Source: Casimicrobiaceae bacterium
GTDB lineage: Bacteria > Pseudomonadota > Gammaproteobacteria > Burkholderiales > Casimicrobiaceae
Reading direction: 5' to 3'
Length of the DNA stretch: 8,037 nucleotides
NCBI GenBank assembly: GCA_955652025.1
Contig: CATPAO010000372.1
Coordinates: forward strand, 1 to 8,037
The notes beneath the pieces were generated by a model. The model saw only the letters and a list, made by a program, of their open reading frames with translations. It was not told the origin of the DNA and did not search any database. The position numbers were made by a program, and so were the translations under genes. Positions 1 through 6,679 of the stretch are shown here, piece by piece (within the stretch, counting starts at the first letter, position 1; the number at the start of each line of letters is the position of its first letter).

Positions 1-1
1 G

Positions 2-2005
2 GCGGTAACAAATATTTTTGCGCAGGAGCCGGAAATCGCCGGGCTGTCGTTCGCGCTCGGGCCGAAGCTGCTCCTCAATCTCGACGACGTTCCGGCGACG
101 AACCTGTTGCAGCCGGGCAATCGCGCGACGTGGCGACTGCTGGTCGCCGAGCGCGGCGGACGCGCACTCGAAGGTTTTCGCGAATGGCTCGGGTCGGCGA
201 TGACGGCGGGCCAACGCGTGGAAACCGTGCGTGATCTGCGGCCCGAGGTGCGGCAAGCGCTGGAGCGGGCAGAAAAATTCCTGGGTCTTGCCGCGTTGGT
301 GGCGGTCTTGCTTGCCGCCGTCGCGGTGGCGCTCGCCGCGTCGCGCTATTTGCGCCGTCATCTCGATGCCGCCGCGATGATGCGATGCTTCGGCGCGCCG
401 GTCGCGCGTACCCTCGCGTTGTTCGTGCTCCAGTTCCTCGCGCTGGGTGCGATCGCGTGTCTCGCCGGACTCGCAGTCGCGCTCGCCGGCCAGCAGCTCC
501 TGGTGACGATGTTGTCGGGCGCATTCAGCGCGGGATTGCCCGCGCCTACGTGGCCTCCGGCGGCGGCGGCGTTCGCGACTGGGATGCTGCTGTTGCTCGG
601 ATTCGCGCTGCCGCCACTGGTCGCGCTCGCCAACGTGCCGCCGTTGCGCGTCCTCCGACGCGACTTGCCGCGTCCGCGCGTGGGGGGTGTGCTCGCGTAT
701 CTCGCCGGGACGCTGACGGTCGGGCTTCTCATCGCGTGGCAGGCGCGCGAGGTGCAGGCCGGCGCCATCATGATCGGCGGCGTCGTGGGGCTGCTCGCCG
801 CCGCGGCATTGATGGCGCGCGTGCTGATCGCGTTACTCAAGCGGTTGCCGCAACGCGGCGTCTCGTGGCGCTTCGGCCTCGCGAATTTGCGCCGGCGCGC
901 GTTTGCGTCGAGCCTGCAGATCGGCGCGCTCGCGCTCGGTCTGATGGCGCTGCTGCTGTTGACCGTCGTCCGCGGCGACTTGATGCGCAACTGGCGCGCG
1001 AGCTTGCCGCCGGACGCGCCCAACCAGTTTCTGATCAACGTCCTTCCGGATCAGGTCGCCGATGCGCGGGCGATGCTCGACGCGGCATTGAAGACCGAAA
1101 CATCCTTTCGTCCGATGGTGCGCGGCAGGCTGGTCGAGGTGAACGGCCAGCGGATGGACACGACCCGTTATGCCGACACGCGCGCACGGCGGCTCGCGGA
1201 ACGTGAATTCAATCTGTCGTGGACCGACCGGCTGCCCTCCGGCAATCGTGTCGTCGGCGGATCGTTCTGGCCGCCGGCGGCGCGCGGCGTCGACGCCGGC
1301 ATTTCGTTGGAAGACGGGATCGCGGACACGCTGGGCGTCAAATTGGGCGATGCGCTGACGTTCGATGTCGGCGGCAATCGCGTGACCGCAAGGGTCTCGA
1401 GCTTGCGCAAGGTCGACTGGGACAGCTTCCGCGTCAACTTTTTCGCGCTGTTTGCGCCGGGCCCGCTCGATACGATGCCGACCACCTACATCTCCGCGTT
1501 TCGCGCACCGGAGGGAAACAACGGATGGCAGTCGGCGTTGATCCAGAAATATCCCAATATTCTCGCCATCGATCTGGGCGAAATCGTTCGCCAGGTTCAG
1601 GCGATCATGGAACGCGTCGCGCGCGCGGTCGAATTCGTGTTCTTGTTCACGCTTGCCGGCGGCGTGCTCGTGCTGCAGGCGGCGATCGCGGCGACGCAGG
1701 ACGAGCGCAAATTCGACGCCGCGGTGCTGCGCACGCTCGGCGCCTCGCGACGACAGCTCCGCGGCGCGCAGATCGCCGAGTTCTTGCTGTTGGGCGCGAT
1801 GGCGGGCCTGGTCGCTGCCGCGGGCGCGTCGACTATCGGGTGGCTGCTCGCCGACCGCGTCTTCAACATTCCCTTTGTCGCCAATCCGCTGCTGTGGCTC
1901 TACGGCGTCGGCGGCGGCGCGATCGGCGTGACGATCGCAGGCTGGCTCGGCACGCGGTCGACGGTTCGCCAGCCGCCGCTCGCCATCCTCCGCCAGCTCG
2001 GTTGA
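2..2005 (+). CDS. FtsX/YbbP-type ABC transporter permease, 5'-truncated by the window edge
   Basis: Predicted inner-membrane permease of the MacB/FtsX superfamily, YbbP-like, which works with a separate ATPase, often in lipoprotein or envelope-lipid handling. The frame is open from the first complete codon, so the true start lies upstream. 667 residues are visible of what is usually a protein of about 830-850. Seen near the start is the family motif GPKLLLNLDDVPATNL (visible residues 20-35). A first FtsX block of several hydrophobic helices follows at about residues 92-165, containing RHLDAAAMMRCFGAP. Further helices and a long extracytoplasmic domain (roughly 330-540) come next. The second FtsX block begins near residue 545 and contains DERKFDAAVLRTLGASRRQ. 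It ends in the typical tail of the family. The partner ATPase (YbbA-like) would be expected just upstream, outside the window. Family assignment is confident, but the substrate is unknown. Confidence 0.93.
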   Translation, partial: AVTNIFAQEPEIAGLSFALGPKLLLNLDDVPATNLLQPGNRATWRLLVAERGGRALEGFREWLGSAMTAGQRVETVRDLRPEVRQALERAEKFLGLAALVAVLLAAVAVALAASRYLRRHLDAAAMMRCFGAPVARTLALFVLQFLALGAIACLAGLAVALAGQQLLVTMLSGAFSAGLPAPTWPPAAAAFATGMLLLLGFALPPLVALANVPPLRVLRRDLPRPRVGGVLAYLAGTLTVGLLIAWQAREVQAGAIMIGGVVGLLAAAALMARVLIALLKRLPQRGVSWRFGLANLRRRAFASSLQIGALALGLMALLLLTVVRGDLMRNWRASLPPDAPNQFLINVLPDQVADARAMLDAALKTETSFRPMVRGRLVEVNGQRMDTTRYADTRARRLAEREFNLSWTDRLPSGNRVVGGSFWPPAARGVDAGISLEDGIADTLGVKLGDALTFDVGGNRVTARVSSLRKVDWDSFRVNFFALFAPGPLDTMPTTYISAFRAPEGNNGWQSALIQKYPNILAIDLGEIVRQVQAIMERVARAVEFVFLFTLAGGVLVLQAAIAATQDERKFDAAVLRTLGASRRQLRGAQIAEFLLLGAMAGLVAAAGASTIGWLLADRVFNIPFVANPLLWLYGVGGGAIGVTIAGWLGTRSTVRQPPLAILRQLG

Positions 2006-2070
2006 CGTCTCTATTCTTGACGTATCCGACCCGCAGGGGCGGAACGCGGTCACGCGCCGTCCGCATGTAA

Positions 2071-2092
2071 AGATTGCATAGGAATGCAGTCT
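2071..2092. promoter_or_regulatory. 9-bp inverted repeat upstream of tupB, candidate operator or leader hairpin
   Basis: AGATTGCAT and ATGCAGTCT flank the four bases AGGA. Eight of the nine pairs are Watson-Crick and one is G-T. The repeat ends 28 bases before the tupB start codon, in the only gap ahead of the tup operon. It could be an operator for a dimeric regulator or a small RNA hairpin in the tupB leader. No convincing -35/-10 pair was found around it: TTGACG at 2017-2022 has no matching -10. The repeat is directly visible; its function is inference. Confidence 0.4.
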
Positions 2093-2120
2093 CGCGTCAC
2101 AATTTGCACTTCGAGCCGCC

Positions 2121-2825
2121 ATGCATACGCTTTCCGAAAGCTTCGTCGTTGCCACCGGCCTGATCGCGAGCCTCGATTCACGGCTCCTCGAAATCATCCG
2201 CCTGAGCCTCACCGTGAGCCTCGCCGCGACGCTCATCGCCGCGTGCATTGGCTTGCCGTTCGGCGCGCTGGTCGCGGTGGCGCGCTTCCCCGGTCGCGGC
2301 GCGGTGATCGCGATCCTCAACGCGTTGATGGGCTTGCCGCCCGTCGTCGTCGGACTCGTCGTCTACCTGCTGTTGTCGCGTGCGGGCCCGCTCGGTCCGC
2401 TCGGAATGCTGTTCACGCCCCCCGCCATGGTGATCGCGCAGACGATCCTCATCGCGCCGATTCTGGCCGCGCTGTCGCGGCAGATCGTCGAGGACGCGTG
2501 GTCGGAATATCGCGAACAACTGACCTCGCTCGGCACCGCAACGCTCGACGGCGCGATGACGCTTTTGTGGGACACGCGATTCTCGCTCGCCACCGTGCTG
2601 CTCGCGGGATTCGGCCGCGCCATCGCGGAAGTCGGCGCGGTGATGATCGTCGGTGGCAACATCGATGGCGTCACGCGCGTGATGACGACGACGATCGCGC
2701 TCGAAACGAGCAAAGGCGACCTGCCGCTCGCCGTGGGGCTCGGCCTCGTCCTGATCATTCTCGTGCTCCTGCTCAATTTCGCCGCGCATTGGACGCGGGC
2801 GTGGACGCATGCGCGATTTGGTTGA
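2121..2825 (+). CDS. tupB: Tungstate ABC transporter permease TupB
   Basis: Inner-membrane permease that forms the channel for tungstate import with TupC and TupA. The protein is 234 residues, normal for TupB. Hydrophobic helices lie at about residues 27-55, 62-86, 100-118, 155-178 and 203-222. The stretch GLPPVVVGLVVYLLLSRAGP (71-90) and the cytoplasmic-loop region ending GFGRAIAEVGAVMIVGGN (163-180) are hallmarks of TupB and distinguish it from the related ModB and CysT/W permeases. The ATG start is chosen because it gives the usual short N-terminal segment before the first helix. No strong Shine-Dalgarno sequence precedes it. It is the first gene of the operon and overlaps tupC by 17 bases. 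Confidence 0.92.
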   Translation: MHTLSESFVVATGLIASLDSRLLEIIRLSLTVSLAATLIAACIGLPFGALVAVARFPGRGAVIAILNALMGLPPVVVGLVVYLLLSRAGPLGPLGMLFTPPAMVIAQTILIAPILAALSRQIVEDAWSEYREQLTSLGTATLDGAMTLLWDTRFSLATVLLAGFGRAIAEVGAVMIVGGNIDGVTRVMTTTIALETSKGDLPLAVGLGLVLIILVLLLNFAAHWTRAWTHARFG

Positions 2826-3540
2826 GATCGCGACCGCGGCCGGGTTGCCGATCGTGGCGGATGCCATCGACTACGTGCGCGGCGACGCGGCGATCCTTTC
2901 CGGCGTCGACATTACGATCGACGCCGGCAACCGCACGTTCATTCTCGGGCCGAACGGCGCGGGCAAGAGCACGCTATTGCGCGTCCTGCATGGACTGTTA
3001 CCGCCGACCCGCGGAACAGTCACGTGGAACGGCAGCCGCAAGCGTCCGCCGGCGCAGGCGATGGTGTTTCAACGGCCCGTGCTGTTGCGTCGCTCTGCCG
3101 AAGCCAATGTCCGCTATGCGCTTGCGAAGATCGGCGTGCGCGGTGCCGACGCGGATCGGCGGGTCCACGACGCGTTTGGCGAAGTGGGGCTGTTCGGCGT
3201 CGCGAAGCGCCCGGCCCGCGTGCTGTCCGTCGGTGAGCAGCAACGCCTGGCACTCGCCCGCGCCTGGGCGCTCGAGCCCGAGGTGCTGTTCCTGGACGAG
3301 CCCACTGCGAGTCTCGACCCGGCCGCGACGCGCGCGGTCGAGCAGATCGTCCGCGACATCCACGCGCGCAGAACGACGATCGTGATGACGACGCACAACC
3401 TCGCGCAGGCCAAGCGGCTCGCCGACGAAGTGGTGTTCATGGACGGCGGTCGCGTGACCGAGCGCACGCCCGCCCGCGAATTCTTCCGCGCACCGAGCTC
3501 GATCGAAGCGGCCGCCTATCTCCGCGGGGAACGCCTGTGA
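2809..3540 (+). CDS. tupC: Tungstate ABC transporter ATP-binding protein TupC
   Basis: Cytoplasmic ATPase powering the tungstate importer. The protein is 243 residues with all motifs of an ABC nucleotide-binding domain: Walker A GPNGAGKST (47-55), Q-loop glutamine Q88 in MVFQRPVLL, signature LSVGEQ (139-144), Walker B VLFLDEP with D163/E164, D-loop SLD and switch histidine H196 in TTHN. The signature has valine where LSGGQ has glycine, a tolerated variant. The phrase MVFQRPVLLRRS is typical of TupC and close relatives. Its start lies inside the end of tupB, which suggests translational coupling. A TTG three codons downstream (2818) is an alternative start, and neither has a clear ribosome-binding site. 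Its identity as tungstate-specific rests mainly on the adjacent tupB and tupA. Confidence 0.9.
   Translation: MRDLVEIATAAGLPIVADAIDYVRGDAAILSGVDITIDAGNRTFILGPNGAGKSTLLRVLHGLLPPTRGTVTWNGSRKRPPAQAMVFQRPVLLRRSAEANVRYALAKIGVRGADADRRVHDAFGEVGLFGVAKRPARVLSVGEQQRLALARAWALEPEVLFLDEPTASLDPAATRAVEQIVRDIHARRTTIVMTTHNLAQAKRLADEVVFMDGGRVTERTPAREFFRAPSSIEAAAYLRGERL
3526..3530 (+). promoter_or_regulatory. Ribosome-binding site of tupA
   Basis: GGGGA lies within the end of tupC, six bases before the GTG at 3537. It supports that GTG as the start and the coupled reading of tupC and tupA. Confidence 0.6.
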
Positions 3541-4364
3541 GGTGTCGGTCGCTCGCCCAAGCGCTCGCGATCGTCGTCGCGCTGGCGCTGCCGCCGGCAT
3601 CGGCGCAGGAGCGATTCATCGTCGTCGCGTCGACGACGTCGACCGAGCAATCGGGATTGTTTTCGCATCTGGTGCCGGCGTTCGAAAAGGATACCGGCAT
3701 CAAAGTTCGCGTCGTTGCGGTCGGCACCGGGCAGGCGCTCGACATCGGTCGTCGCGGCGATGCCGACGTCGTGTTCGTGCACGATCGCGCCGCCGAAGAC
3801 AAGTTCATGAACGAAGGCGAAGGCGTCCGGCGCTATCCGGTGATGTACAACGACTTCGTGCTGATCGGGCCCAAAAGCGATCCGGCGAAGGTCGGCGGCG
3901 GCAAGGACGTACTCGACGCGTTGCAAAAGATCGTGGCGGCGCAAGCGCCCTTCGTGTCGCGCGGCGACCGGAGCGGAACGCATGCGGCGGAGCTGCGCTA
4001 CTGGCAGTCGGCGGGCGTCGACCTGGAAAAGACAAAGGGGCCGTGGTATCGCGATACCGGGTCCGGCATGGGCCCGGCGCTCAACACGGCGGCGTCGATG
4101 AATGCGTACATCCTCGCCGATCGCGGCACCTGGCTGTCGTTTAAGAATCGCGGCGACTTGGCGATCCTGGTCGAAGGTGACCGCCGGCTGTTCAACCAAT
4201 ACGGTGTGATGCTGGTGAGTCCCCAGAAGCACCCGAACGTGAAAAAGGATCTGGGGCGGGCGTTCGTCGATTGGCTGATCTCGCCACGCGGCCAGGCGAC
4301 GATCGCAGCCTACAAGATCGACGGCGAGCAATTGTTCTTTCCCAACGCCGGAACGGATTCTTAG
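3537..4364 (+). CDS. tupA: Tungstate-binding periplasmic protein TupA
   Basis: Periplasmic solute-binding protein that captures tungstate and delivers it to TupB/TupC. The protein is 275 residues. A Sec signal peptide is visible: Arg-containing N-terminus, hydrophobic core at about 9-19, and a likely cleavage after ASA at 23/24. The mature part opens with STTSTEQSGLF (32-42), matching the TTTS anion-binding motif that defines TupA. It is followed by VGTGQALDIGRRGDADV (62-78) and SRGDRSGTH (141-149), which supply the other oxyanion-binding loops in this family. The GTG start overlaps the tupC stop as GTGA, with GGGGA at 3526-3530 six bases upstream as ribosome-binding site. The gene comes last in the operon rather than first as in the classical tupABC order. 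Related phosphate or molybdate binders lack this combination of motifs. Confidence 0.93.
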   Translation: MRCRSLAQALAIVVALALPPASAQERFIVVASTTSTEQSGLFSHLVPAFEKDTGIKVRVVAVGTGQALDIGRRGDADVVFVHDRAAEDKFMNEGEGVRRYPVMYNDFVLIGPKSDPAKVGGGKDVLDALQKIVAAQAPFVSRGDRSGTHAAELRYWQSAGVDLEKTKGPWYRDTGSGMGPALNTAASMNAYILADRGTWLSFKNRGDLAILVEGDRRLFNQYGVMLVSPQKHPNVKKDLGRAFVDWLISPRGQATIAAYKIDGEQLFFPNAGTDS

Positions 4365-4384
4365 CAACTTGACATTTTGCGACG

Positions 4385-4622
4385 TCAGGCATTGAACACG
4401 ACGCGACCGGCATTTGTGACATCGTAGCCGCCGAGCGTCTTCGCTTGCGCGGCGAATTCGGGCGTGTGGACGAACGCGAGCAGCGCCTGCAGCGGTGGCT
4501 CGAACGCGTCTCGCCGGCGCACGACGAGATCCATTCGCTCTCTCGTCCACAAACGCCCGCGCGTCGTCGCGCGCCAAGTCGAGGCCGGCAGTCACCGTCT
4601 GTTCGAGCAGCTGCAGATGGAC
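4385..4622 (-). pseudogene. Decayed C-terminal remnant of a substrate-binding-domain (PBP-like) transcriptional regulator
   Basis: Read on the minus strand, the frame ending at the stop at 4385-4387 encodes RERMDLVVRRRDAFEPPLQA followed by LLAFVHTPEFAAQA and GGYDVTNAGRVVFNA. This closely resembles the C-terminus of the PBP-like domain in helix-turn-helix regulators and binding proteins found beside molybdate/tungstate transporters. Upstream of RERMD that frame loses similarity and meets a stop at 4592-4594. The neighbouring frame (4551-4622) gives VHLQLLEQTVTAGLDLARDDARAF, which fits, less well, the segment that should come just before (compare DAGLG..AAARAFGLDF..L in the family). This suggests a frameshift plus loss of several codons near 4550. 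No HTH domain or intact start is present. It faces tupA tail to tail, 20 bases apart. An ATG at 4534 could still give a 49-residue peptide, but that is unlikely to be functional. The family match is from memory, not a search. Confidence 0.6.
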
Positions 4623-4718
4623 GCGAAATTTTCCGGCACGGACATTACCTGGACTATTTCCGCGGCGGGCGAAACGGGCGCTGCACGGGCTCGAGGTTTC
4701 GGCACGGCGCAAATTCTC

Positions 4719-4734
4719 GCACGCCACGGCGTGC
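4719..4734 (-). terminator. Short hairpin after the natB-like gene, possible weak terminator
   Basis: GCACGCC and GGCGTGC form a perfect 7-bp inverted repeat around two bases (realistically a 6-bp stem with a 4-base loop). It begins eight bases after the stop of the minus-strand operon. On that strand it is followed by GAGAATTT, only a weak T-run, so termination may be inefficient or factor-assisted. Confidence 0.4.
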
Positions 4735-4742
4735 AAGGACGT

Positions 4743-5939
4743 CTATTTTCCGGCCAGGACCGATTCGCGCGACAGATGGCGCGTGACCGCGGCGAGGGCG
4801 AGCGCCGCGAGTACCAACGCGACGACATAGGAAAGCGCGAGCTGCGACAACGGCAACGCCTCGCCGCGGAGCGCAAGATTCAAGAGCGAGTATTGACCCG
4901 AGACCGGCACGAGCGCGATCCAGGGCGGCTCCTTGCGCTGCAGGAATAGCTGGACGAGGGGCATCAGCGACACGATGAACAGCAAGACCGAGACATTCGC
5001 CTGCGCTTCCTTGTAAGCGCGGGCGCGGCTACCGACGTAGAGGAGAACCGCCGGCATGAGGACGATCAACGGCACGAGCACGACGACGAAGCGCAGGAAC
5101 TCGCGCGTGCCGAACAGGAACGGAACGCCGACCGCAGGGAGTGGCGCGAACGCAAGCGTCAGGTAGAAGCCCGTCAGCGTCAGCAGCACGACCAGCGCGT
5201 CGAACAGCGCGACCGCGCCCCATTTTCCCGCCACGAGCTCGATCGGCCGCACGGGTGTGGCCAACAGCGGCTCGAGCGACTGGCGCTCGCGTTCGCCCGC
5301 CGTCGTGTCGAGCGCGACGGCCATGCCGCCCATCACCGACGCGAACAATCCGTAGTAGGCGACCAGAAACAGCACCAGCGCACCCGATTGTTGCGGCGTG
5401 GCCAGATCGACGTCTTCTACGTTGAGGGGGCTTGCGACCGTGCCGGCAATCCCGCGCAGCACCAATCGTTGCTGTCCCCACAGCCGGTTATAGCCGCGCA
5501 GCAGTGTTTCGGCCTGATCGATCGACGCGCGTGCGCGGTCGCGCGAGCGGTCGAAGACGAGCCGCACCGTGCCGGCCTTGCCGTCGGCGACGTCGCGCGC
5601 GAACTTCGGATCAATCACCAGCACGACGTCGAGATCGCCGGCCCTGATCTGCGCCTCGAAGTCGGCCGGCGCCTCCGTCAGAGTCGCTTGCTGTCGCTCG
5701 AGAAACGCCGCCAGCGCGGGCGCGTGCTCGCGTCCGGCGACCGGAAGCTTGAGATCGTTCGCGCGATCGCTCTGCTTGGCGATCAGGTTGAAAATCAGGA
5801 TCAGGAACACCGGCCCCGCGGCGATCGCGGTCAGCAGCGTCACCATCGCCGTGCGCCGGTCGCGAAACATGTCGGTGAGCTCCTTCCGCGCGACGACGAG
5901 GATGCGCGCTACGGCGGAATCGGAGAGCAGCGTAGTCAC
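4743..5939 (-). CDS. ABC-2 type permease of a NatB-like exporter
   Basis: Membrane half of a two-part ABC exporter (COG1668/NatB style), working with the ATPase encoded just before it. The protein is 398 residues. An N-terminal cytoplasmic segment VARKELTDMFRDRRT is typical of the family. The first helix is at about 33-55, followed by a large extracytoplasmic domain (56-185), then five or so helices at about 187-210, 238-265, 280-303, 315-335 and 368-386. The hallmark DTTAGERERQSLEPLLATPV occupies residues 211-230, and SRARAYKEAQ is at 304-313. The GTG start is chosen because it overlaps the ATPase stop as GTGA and is preceded by a strong ribosome-binding site (GGGGAGGG on the minus strand, 5956-5949, nine bases away). 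A longer reading to 6122 would run deep into the ATPase gene and has no family-like sequence. NatB of Bacillus exports sodium with NatA; the substrate here cannot be told. Confidence 0.9.
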   Translation of the reverse strand: MTTLLSDSAVARILVVARKELTDMFRDRRTAMVTLLTAIAAGPVFLILIFNLIAKQSDRANDLKLPVAGREHAPALAAFLERQQATLTEAPADFEAQIRAGDLDVVLVIDPKFARDVADGKAGTVRLVFDRSRDRARASIDQAETLLRGYNRLWGQQRLVLRGIAGTVASPLNVEDVDLATPQQSGALVLFLVAYYGLFASVMGGMAVALDTTAGERERQSLEPLLATPVRPIELVAGKWGAVALFDALVVLLTLTGFYLTLAFAPLPAVGVPFLFGTREFLRFVVVLVPLIVLMPAVLLYVGSRARAYKEAQANVSVLLFIVSLMPLVQLFLQRKEPPWIALVPVSGQYSLLNLALRGEALPLSQLALSYVVALVLAALALAAVTRHLSRESVLAGK

Positions 5940-6679
5940 GCGGCGAGGCCCTCCCCGCTGCCGATCAATTGGACGAACGCATCCTCCAACGTCGGCGTGC
6001 CCGCGCGCGCGGACAGCTCCGCTGCCGTGCCCTGCGCAACGACGCGCCCGTGGGCAAGAATCACGATGCGATCGCACAGCGCGGCGACTTCCTGCATCAC
6101 ATGCGACGAAAACAGCAGGCATTTGCCGTTGCCCCGCAATTCGCGCAACTGGTCGCGCAACGCACGGACGCTCATGATGTCGAGGCCGTTGGTCGGCTCG
6201 TCCAGCAGGATCGTGTCGGGGTCGTGCACGAGAGCGCGCGCGATCGCGACCTTCATCCGCTCGCCTTGCGAGAATCCTTGCGCGCGCCGATCGGAGATTT
6301 CGGTCAGGCCGAGCGTGCGGATCAGCAGGTCGACGCGGCTTTCGAGCCGGTCGGCGCCAAGACCGTGGAGCGCGCCGAAATAGCGGATGTTCTCGCGCGC
6401 GGTGAGGCGAAGGTACAGTCCGCGCGCGTCGGACAACACGCCGATTCGGCGGCGCACGGCGTAGCGATCGCGAACGACATCGAGGCCGTCGACGTCGGCG
6501 CGTCCGGCGTCGGGAACGACCAGCGTCGCCAGCATCCTCAACAGCGTGGTCTTGCCGGCGCCGTTCGGGCCGAGCAGACCGGTGATCGCACCGTCGGGTG
6601 CGGTGAACGACGCGTCGGCGACGGCGCGAATTTCGCCATGCTTGCCGAACGATTTGCTGAGCGCGCCGACCTCGATCAT
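5936..6679 (-). CDS. ABC exporter ATP-binding protein, NatA-like
   Basis: Cytoplasmic ATPase of the NatAB-type exporter, 247 residues. Walker A is GPNGAGKTT (37-45), signature FSQGE (136-140) within FSQGERMKVAIARALVHDP, Walker B TILLDEPTNGLD with D160/E161, and the switch histidine is H193 in FSSHVMQEV. The Q-loop region reads IGVLSDARGLYLRLTARENI (79-98) with no glutamine, a form I know from NatA-like proteins, so it is probably not a defect. The C-terminus has the usual TLEDAFVQL segment. The ATG at 6679 is chosen because the ABC domain starts at once (MIEVGALSKSFG) and because it overlaps the hydrolase stop as ATGA. The open frame continues to 7099, but that part is a shadow of the hydrolase gene. 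No clear ribosome-binding site is seen, consistent with translational coupling. Confidence 0.93.
   Translation of the reverse strand: MIEVGALSKSFGKHGEIRAVADASFTAPDGAITGLLGPNGAGKTTLLRMLATLVVPDAGRADVDGLDVVRDRYAVRRRIGVLSDARGLYLRLTARENIRYFGALHGLGADRLESRVDLLIRTLGLTEISDRRAQGFSQGERMKVAIARALVHDPDTILLDEPTNGLDIMSVRALRDQLRELRGNGKCLLFSSHVMQEVAALCDRIVILAHGRVVAQGTAAELSARAGTPTLEDAFVQLIGSGEGLAA
5949..5956 (-). promoter_or_regulatory. Ribosome-binding site of the natB-like gene
   Basis: The minus strand reads GGGGAGGG nine bases before the GTG at 5939, inside the end of the ATPase gene. It fixes the permease start against the longer upstream reading. Confidence 0.6.

Noticed and set aside
2041..2064. Possible terminator (CGCG-GTCA-CGCG) after the FtsX-type permease
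   Set aside because: Only a 4-bp stem and no T-run follow, which is not enough to call in such GC-rich DNA.
833..2320. A 495-codon minus-strand open frame opposite the FtsX-type permease and tupB start
   Set aside because: Its sequence is Arg-rich, low in hydrophobic order and without any recognisable domain. It lies entirely opposite strongly conserved coding sequence, so it is a high-GC shadow.
2084..3385. A 433-codon plus-strand frame spanning tupB and tupC
   Set aside because: It runs out of frame through two well-supported genes and encodes Arg-rich sequence with no motifs.
3516..4736. A 406-codon minus-strand open frame opposite tupA
   Set aside because: Most of it mirrors the tupA gene and has the composition of a GC-rich antisense frame. 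Only a short segment at 4551-4622 may belong to the regulator remnant.
4445..4949. Overlapping plus-strand frames of 111-161 codons over the remnant and the end of the natB-like gene
   Set aside because: They have no ribosome-binding site or recognisable family, and they extend opposite the conserved permease C-terminus.
6014..6442. Missing Q-loop glutamine in the NatA-like ATPase as a sign of inactivity
   Set aside because: The same form of this loop (DARGLY..RLTARENI) is usual in NatA-like proteins, and all other motifs are intact.
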